Below, in pieces: positions 57,912 to 64,000 of a stretch of DNA of 64,000 nt. A model generated the notes under the pieces. The model had not been told where the DNA came from. It did not search any database and saw only the letters and a program-made list of their open reading frames with translations. Each line of letters starts with the position of its first letter. The stretch's first letter is position 1. The translations under genes and the position numbers were made by a program. The DNA lies in NCBI RefSeq assembly GCF_024362695.1, contig NC_065408.1, positions 6,510,001-6,574,000 of the forward strand. The letters are read 5' to 3'. Source of the DNA: Pectinophora gossypiella. Lineage: Eukaryota; Arthropoda; Insecta; Lepidoptera; Gelechiidae.

Positions 57912-60115
57912 CTTACACAATAGGTAAATAATATATATTTCTTTATAACATATTTCTTAACGTATTTTAACACTTCTTGAACAGATAGAAGTAAAAAGCA
58001 ATAACTGCACGTAACATGCAATTTACTACCGTTAATTGGAATCAGCCAAGCAAGCGAAGAATACTTCGATCATTTAACATACCTAATACAAATTAATTTA
58101 TTACTATGTATCATTAAGAAATTAAACCGACTACAATACTTAGTGAGAACTCCATAGGATCCGACTGCGATGTTAAAATTACTTTTATCTCAAAAATAAA
58201 TTAAAGTTAAAATAAATTAAAGAGCAAAGGCAATTTATTATTTATTTTAGGAGGATCAACAGTTAATTGAATTCTTAATTTAAATAATTGTTTCATCTAT
58301 TCCATTCTATTTTGTTGTAATCTATAATTATTTTGTATAATTACTTATCGAATAATATGAGTATTATCTCAACGTGCTTTGTATTTTATTATTTCGTTTA
58401 TTTCTTTCAGCAGGAGAAGTGGGTGACTTGTGAAATTAAACCAATAATAGTAGAGAGTCGGATATGATTTAAGCTAACTTTATTTATTTATTTTAGGTAC
58501 ACATACAGCAATCCATATTAAACTTATTCAGACAACATTATAAATAGAAAGAAAGACTTGGTATATATGCTTGCCAATTACATGCGTACACAACATTCAC
58601 CGTAAATGAAAACAAACAAATTATATTAATACTAAACTATATAAATTATAACAATTTTTTTATGAACGTTTTAACAAAATACAAATTCGAATATAATCAA
58701 AGGAGCATTAAAATGAAAAAGTAACTGGTAACAACCATGATTGAACTACAATATCCATCACGATTCCTGATCATTAGCGTGATATCCGGGGAAGATGAAT
58801 TGAAATATGACGAGATTTAAATTGTCTATTTATAATCTTAGTATTCTCCTATGTATAATAAGTACAAAATGTATGTATACGCACTTCCATTGCAAATTAA
58901 ATAAAATGTTTTTTTTTTTTACGTTCTACTTCCTGCGGCTAAGTACAAGACTTCTCGAGCATCCTCCGACTGCAACGAGCGTAAAACTAGATAAAGGTAA
59001 ATAACCCAGTAATAAGTGTATCGAGGGAGATAATCTGCATAATTGGAACTTGCAGGATATTACATTCATGTGAGGAGACGGGCAATTTTCTGGTTCATTT
59101 CCGACGCTTGGACGCCGTTCGGAGTAACTGAAATTAACGTTATGTGTAATGTCGAAGCAATTAAAAACCTCATCACTGGTTATAGGCCGTTGTGAAACGA
59201 GAAAATAATGGTATCAATGTGGGACACAGTCGGTATAAGAGCACCTGTATTGGATAGATATAGATATATACGATTGGAGGACAGAATTTCTGGAACAAAA
59301 ATTGTTAATCTTTTTTTTACTCCACACTCACTTAATCATGACTTCGTATATTAAAGATATGCAATACTTTTTGCAATACTTAAAATTGAAGTTTATTATG
59401 CTCGCTCTTTACTAAATGTGAATTTAAAATCATGTCTTAATAAAAATATTCAACTTAAGATACAACTTTATTATATGCGAAATACAACTTCGGATTTAAT
59501 AACCATTTAGCTTTCAAATAAAGAGAAACGCAACAGAAAAAATATTTCGCGAATCTCTAGTAGCAATAGTAAGTAAATGAAATACTAAAATGTTTTAAAC
59601 AGCAGGTAAGTACCAAGAATGCTTCAAGAATGTTAATATGAACTGGCAAACAAAATAGCGTTTTAAGTTAAACATAAAATTTACTACGAAAGAATTCAAT
59701 TACACGAATGAATATACGTAAAATTATATACTTAAATAAGCTTCAAGGAATCAGGCATGTCAGCAAAATTGAAAATACCTTAGTTGCGAAATGCTTGTCG
59801 AATATATTTTTACTAACAAAAGCTTCAGGAACTAGGAAACGACGCGGAGTAATATTACCGCACAGTGTTACGGATATGGAATTTTGTGTCAAAATTTCCT
59901 GGGATCAAAATTATGTTTATTTAATTAAACACGGCCCCAAGCAAACGTCAGTCATAATGTCGACGGGCAGGAATTTGTGCCCTTTGATTACATTTCTGTC
60001 CGTGCTTCGCGTCCGCGCTAAAGAAAATTTTGATAACAATTTACAATAGTGCTTTACGAGAAATTGAATTCTGCAAAACTCGCTGATTGTTTCCAAGTTT
60101 TTTATGGCTGATAGT
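57912..60115. other. No gene assigned
   Basis: AT-rich. A consensus 3' splice acceptor (TTTATTTCTTTCAGCAG, tandem CAGCAG, 58397-58413) is followed by 18 open codons (QEKWVTCEIKPIIVESRI) and TGA, but nothing links it to other exons. The 113-codon frame at 59708-60049 starts with ATG and ends TAG, and matches no known family. Confidence 0.4.
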
Positions 60116-60208
60116 GGTTGCTTGGAAGAAATTGCACCAGAGCAATAAGGTCAGATTTGTATGTTTTGTTTGTGTGAAATAAAGTATATATTTGATTTGG
60201 CTTGATTG
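60116..60208 (+). mobile_element. Non-LTR retroelement 3' tail (copy F)
   Basis: A short, worn copy: GGTTGCTTGGAAGAAATTGC, the stem ATTGC-ACCAGA-GCAAT, AAGGTCAGA (GGCCGCC lost) and AATAAAGTATATATTTGATT, with a TTGATT-type tail. It is about 93 bp long, with a deletion in the spacer compared with copies B, D and E. Confidence 0.75.
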
Positions 60209-61447
60209 TGGTTTGGTGTGATTATAAATATTAACATGACAATCGATAAGACAACTCAAGCTCAAGACTCATCTCCGAGTATATTTGATTCTACTCCAAT
60301 CCATAAGGATTGGGTTACTAAATGTGTAGTGGTTTAAAGCGTGACTATTAGTGTCTCAGTTGGACACGTACAATGGTCGTCACGTTGCGGGCGTCACCGC
60401 GTGCCGTGGGTGCGATCGATGCCTCTCGCTCATCTCCGCACGCGATCTGCCGTGCCGGACCACGTTTTTTCATCGGATGAAAGCATATGAAAGCCCCTAT
60501 TTATAAACCCGTAGAATAGTTTCAACGGACCACCGGGCATGTTTTTACGTTGCGCGCAAAGATGCGTTTACTATTTAATTAATAAGCAGAAGCATCGGAT
60601 TATTAAATCCAACAGTGTTTTTGCCGAGTTATCCGTTACGAGGCGTAATTTTCTGCAATTATTGCTTTTCGTTGCATTAGTAATGAATGGGGAGAAAAAG
60701 TTGTTTCTATACAACACTTATCGTGTTGAAATAATTTTTATTCATTGGCAACATTTAACAATTCAGGCTACATAATCATAACGTTAATTCACTACTTATC
60801 TTGTATTTATATAAAAAAATAATTGAGTGTTAAATAATATTCATACGTAACATTACGCTTATTTCCCACACAAGTAGACAGAGAGCACGGAATGACATAT
60901 ACTACGATCTTGACCCACCATCTTCGCTTCCTCCACTCTCATCAAAGACAAAAAAAATATATTTTCTACATAACCTACACCGCTTTACTTACGTTTCAAA
61001 AAACGAATCCAACCACACTCGAACCGACACGGCAGATAGAAGTGAAATGCAAGTGCAAAGGATTACAAGCAGATGAAGTCACGTCTGAACCGCTGAAATG
61101 CGATGACATTGCAATCGCACCAGTGGCGTGCAAACGGCAGTTAGACATAATCTCCTCTAATCGAGTTGCACCTGGACAAATCTAATAGAGTTTGTAGTAA
61201 TAAAATAAAACTTACAGCCTATATGTGGGTATCCTCTATCGACCACATGGGGTTCTGACATCGACAACAAGAAAATGCTATAATATTCCGTGCTGCTCAT
61301 ATCGTCTCGAGCGGCTCGTAGAAATTCAGTAGACAGTAGTAGTACTCAATTATTTAGATAGTAGTAGTACTATATCAGGTAGTAACTAACTCTAGGTAAG
61401 CGATAAGCCGATTACTTCTACTACACTGGTGGACAAAAAATCTACTT
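60209..61447. other. No gene; GC-rich patch at 60375-60480
   Basis: No exon recognised. The patch with GTCACCGCGTGCCGTGGGTG is GC-rich and non-repetitive against an AT-rich background. A repeated AGTAGTAGTACT (61335-61348 and 61361-61372) is present. Confidence 0.4.
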
Positions 61448-61461
61448 AAGTTCTGTTGCCA

Positions 61462-61752
61462 GTGAGGAGCTCGGTGGCGCAGCGGTAAACGCGCTCGGTC
61501 TGCGATTGTTGAAGTTAAGCAACATTCGGAAAGGCCGGTCATAGGATGGGTGACCACAAAAAAAAAAGTTTTCATCTCGAGCTCCTCCGTGCTTCGGAAG
61601 GCACGTTAAGCCGTTGGTCCCGGTTGCATAAGCAGTCGTTAATAACCACTAATCCACACTGGGCCCGCGTGGTGGTTTAAGGCCCGATCTTCCTATTCAT
61701 CCATAGGGAAGGCCCGTGCCCCAGCAGTGGGGACGTTAATGGGCTGGTGAAG
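61462..61752 (+). mobile_element. Chimeric tRNA/5S-like SINE, plus strand
   Basis: A 291-bp retroposon with a 14-bp target duplication differing at one base (AAGTTCTGTTGCCA 61448-61461; AAGTTCTGTCGCCA 61753-61766). Head: TGGCGCAGCGG (61475-61485) fits the RNA polymerase III A box TRGYNNARNGG exactly. Next comes a 5S rRNA-like part (GAAGTTAAGCAAC, then GGTCATAGGATGGGTGACC, 61511-61556). After an A10 run follow the central module CCGTGCTTCGGAAGGCACG (61587-61625), a body with GGGCCCGCGTGGTGGTTTAA, CCCCAGCAGTGGGGACG and a GGTGAAG tail. It is the same family as 9345-9648. Confidence 0.88.
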
Positions 61753-61766
61753 AAGTTCTGTCGCCA

Positions 61767-62380
61767 AATAAATAATGAATATATGCTATAATGTATAGCA
61801 GGTATCATATAGATAAAATAAAAGAGAACAATGTAATAAATAATTATTTGCGTAGAGCAGAGTATTTTTCTAAATGCCCGGTAACAAAACTTGAGTCGAT
61901 TTTTTTGTACACCAGTGTATATAGCAGTAAGAGCCTGAAACCAAGAGCGGCTGCAAGTTGAATTCTAAGTGCTTGTAGTAGAGTTTAATAGTTTATTTCT
62001 AAAATTGTCTTCCGTTCCAGTTATGATTGTGGCATAAAATAAATTGCAGCAGAGTCAACTGTTGAGTTCCACGAAAAGAAGCCTTTAAAAGAGGCTGGAA
62101 TTTCCAAGAATGAAAAGTAATCTAAAGTGTAGGTAATAAAATCATCTACGTTGAACAGTGAGCAAGTGATTTGTAATTTCAAACTCGTTTAATAAATGTA
62201 AGGTCGTAATAGAAGTACGAAAATAAATATTATGCAGTTGGCGCCTCCTACAGCTTTTCATTGGGATCCAAATGTATAGATTTCAAGATTCAAACACATT
62301 TGAGCTTTTTTATATTTTTGTATATAATGTATACAAAAATAACTACGAGTTCACATATGAAATAACCACCTGTTTCTATG
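61767..62380. other. No gene seen
   Basis: AT-rich, nothing recognised. Confidence 0.45.
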
Positions 62381-62382
62381 TA

Positions 62383-62524
62383 CAGTCATGAGCAATATAA
62401 TGTACCCACTTTAGGACTCTGTCGCACTAACATATTTGACATTTAGTGAGACTTACAGTTCAATTTGTCAAAAAAGTTAATGTGACATGGTACCAAAGTG
62501 TATACATATTAATGCTCGTGACCG
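62383..62524. mobile_element. Short foldback MITE (142 bp, TA target site)
   Basis: The ends CAGTCATGAGCA and TGCTCGTGACCG are inverted repeats, and pairing continues for about 60 nt on each side through TTTGACA/TGTCAAA. Each end is next to TA (62381-62382 and 62525-62526). There is no coding capacity. It is probably mobilised by a Tc1/mariner transposase, but its ends do not match the Tc1 element at 14985. Confidence 0.8.
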
Positions 62525-62526
62525 TA

Positions 62527-64000
62527 CACGCGTTTATAAAAAAAAAACCTTTGATTTGATTGAAGTAATGTTTGTTGTGGACATGCCTGACAGAAAAGCT
62601 ATTAAATAACATTCAAGGAATTCAGTGGTTGTGGTACTATTTCAATTTACTTTCCACGACCAGAATCTCTATCAGGGAGAAAAGAGCGATAAAACGCAAA
62701 CAGAAAAATGGTACCCACATTTGGTATTGGAATCCTAAAATGGGTACGATAAAATGTATGTCACCATTGACAGATTACCAAAACATCATTAGATATAGAT
62801 AGTTCATAATCATAACAATTATGTATTTGCAAGAACACAAACCGACCGATATTATTATTAATTAAAGAAATCGTTGAGACTATAAAAACACATATGTAAA
62901 AAAAACATTTAGTTAAGTCATGCTTAAATTCTTTTATATTTAATTCCTTTAAATTTTCAGGTAAATCATGCATATGACACATTCCCTTAGCGGGATCAGT
63001 ATCGGGGTCCTAAAGTCGCTATGATCTGAGTAAGAGACGGCCAAATGGCTCGCGACAAAAAACAAACACAACCAGCCAACAAACCGTCTTAAATTAATTG
63101 TGTGCCTCTTAACACACACCACTTCATAGATAAGGAGTCTCTTGAGCGTAGAGTTACAAAATCAGCAATCTATCTACAAAACTTATCTACTAAGCGAAAT
63201 CAAAGTGTTTACGTTACAACATTAACCGGATCCCATGAAAGTTCCTCTTAATTAATCTCTTAAGCTATTTAGTCAAAGAGAAGTAAATTCCTCTCCCGCC
63301 TTATTGAATTCTAAGACAGGGAAGTTGCCTTAAATAAGAAGGCATCGATACCCGATGTTTGAGCTCGGTCTTTAAACGATTCCGTAACTTAATATAAAGT
63401 TACAAAAGATTGTCTAGAAGAAACTTCGCTGTAGAAATAAACCTTTAAACAATGTTTTCTTTTCTTTTCTGAATTATCAACTGGTTTCCTTTGTTTAAAA
63501 CCGGTAAATGTTGGTTAGTTTTGAATGTTGAAACAAAGATAAGTATCATTTTTTCGTTAGTCTTTCGTTGACTATAAAATAAAGTACTTTAATTGCACTT
63601 TAAGCTTTTATGTATAACTACCACCAGTATATTTTATTTTATATTTTAAACCACGATTTATTAATTAATCAAATCTAAAATTGTATATAGCTTTTGTCTT
63701 TTAGTTTGTTTAACGAAGAATCTAATAAAAATGTCTAATTATATAGTTAATAAACTTCTAGTACACCGAAGTTCTTTTTTAAAGCTGCAGATGTAACTAT
63801 AAAAACATGACGTAAACAGTTCCAAACAACAAAGTATCACCCGATAATCTAATACAGAATTAGCCATGCAAATTACTATTGTAAATATCCGGCAGCTATT
63901 GTCAATATTGAATTATAAATGAGAATTGGAGGTGGGACTCATCCAGTTTTTTCCAGCTTAAAGCCCTGTGGGAAATTCCCTACAACAGAGTGGTTGCAAA
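62527..64000. other. No gene seen
   Basis: AT-rich DNA to the end of the window, with no recognised exon, RNA gene or element. Confidence 0.45.

Noticed and set aside
59708..60049. 113-codon frame on the plus strand
   Set aside because: Begins with ATG, but no domain, no conserved motif and AT-rich composition like its surroundings; could not be supported as a gene.
61509..61557. A 5S rRNA gene or pseudogene
   Set aside because: Only an internal ~47-nt part resembles 5S, embedded in a retroposon with target duplications and a second copy at 9345.
1..64000. CRISPR array, prophage, operon or plasmid origin
   Set aside because: No regularly spaced repeats with unique spacers, no ribosome-binding-site-led gene chains and no bacterial genes; the DNA is eukaryotic.

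Overview
The window reads as nuclear DNA of a moth or butterfly (Lepidoptera). It is AT-rich, has no operon-like packing, and carries interspersed repeats characteristic of lepidopteran genomes: SINEs ending in GATGATGATG-type or AGAAGA tails, non-LTR retrotransposon 3' ends of the form 'GGTTGCCTGGAAG...stem-loop...AAGGCCGCC...CAATAAAGTAT', TA-flanked foldback MITEs and a Tc1-type transposon. I could recognise no complete host protein-coding gene. Almost all open frames are short chance frames, and several start at GTG or TTG, which a eukaryotic gene would not use. The window is best read as intergenic DNA or a very large intron.

The one confident protein is a complete 342-aa DD34E Tc1-family transposase (15322-16350). 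It sits inside an apparently intact 1,636-bp element (14985-16620) with perfect 27-bp terminal inverted repeats and flanking TA dinucleotides. The rest is a record of smaller insertions. There are three copies of one TA-flanked foldback MITE (8786, 9040, 46992), two copies of a ~377-bp long-TIR MITE in opposite orientation (27358, 55754), and a 142-bp MITE (62383). Two chimeric SINEs have a tRNA-like A box followed by a 5S rRNA-like segment (9345 minus strand, 61462 plus strand). A tRNA-headed SINE (43091) and its head-less relative (50417) share a central module with the chimeric SINEs. Six copies of one non-LTR 3' tail keep a stem-loop. Three other non-LTR elements are reduced to the last codons of their ORF (40061, 53354, 57096).

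Layout: 1-8.7 kb is mostly featureless, with two conserved-looking blocks and one ORF next to a 360-bp-spaced direct repeat. 8.8-9.7 kb is a repeat cluster in which a SINE has split a perfect palindrome. 9.7-14.9 kb is empty apart from GC-richer patches. 15-16.6 kb is the Tc1 element. 17-26.5 kb is unusually repeat-poor and holds several GC-richer blocks with dense transcription-factor-like sites, the best candidates for cis-regulatory DNA. 27-34 kb holds a MITE, a hairpin followed by a T-run, a retroelement tail and a GC-rich block with a C15 run. 34-64 kb is AT-rich with repeat islands at 40-44, 47, 50.4, 53.3, 55.7-57.4, 57.8, 60.1, 61.5 and 62.4 kb. All target-site duplications, coding remnants and stem pairings were read directly from the sequence by eye. 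Family names rest on general knowledge, and no database search was possible.
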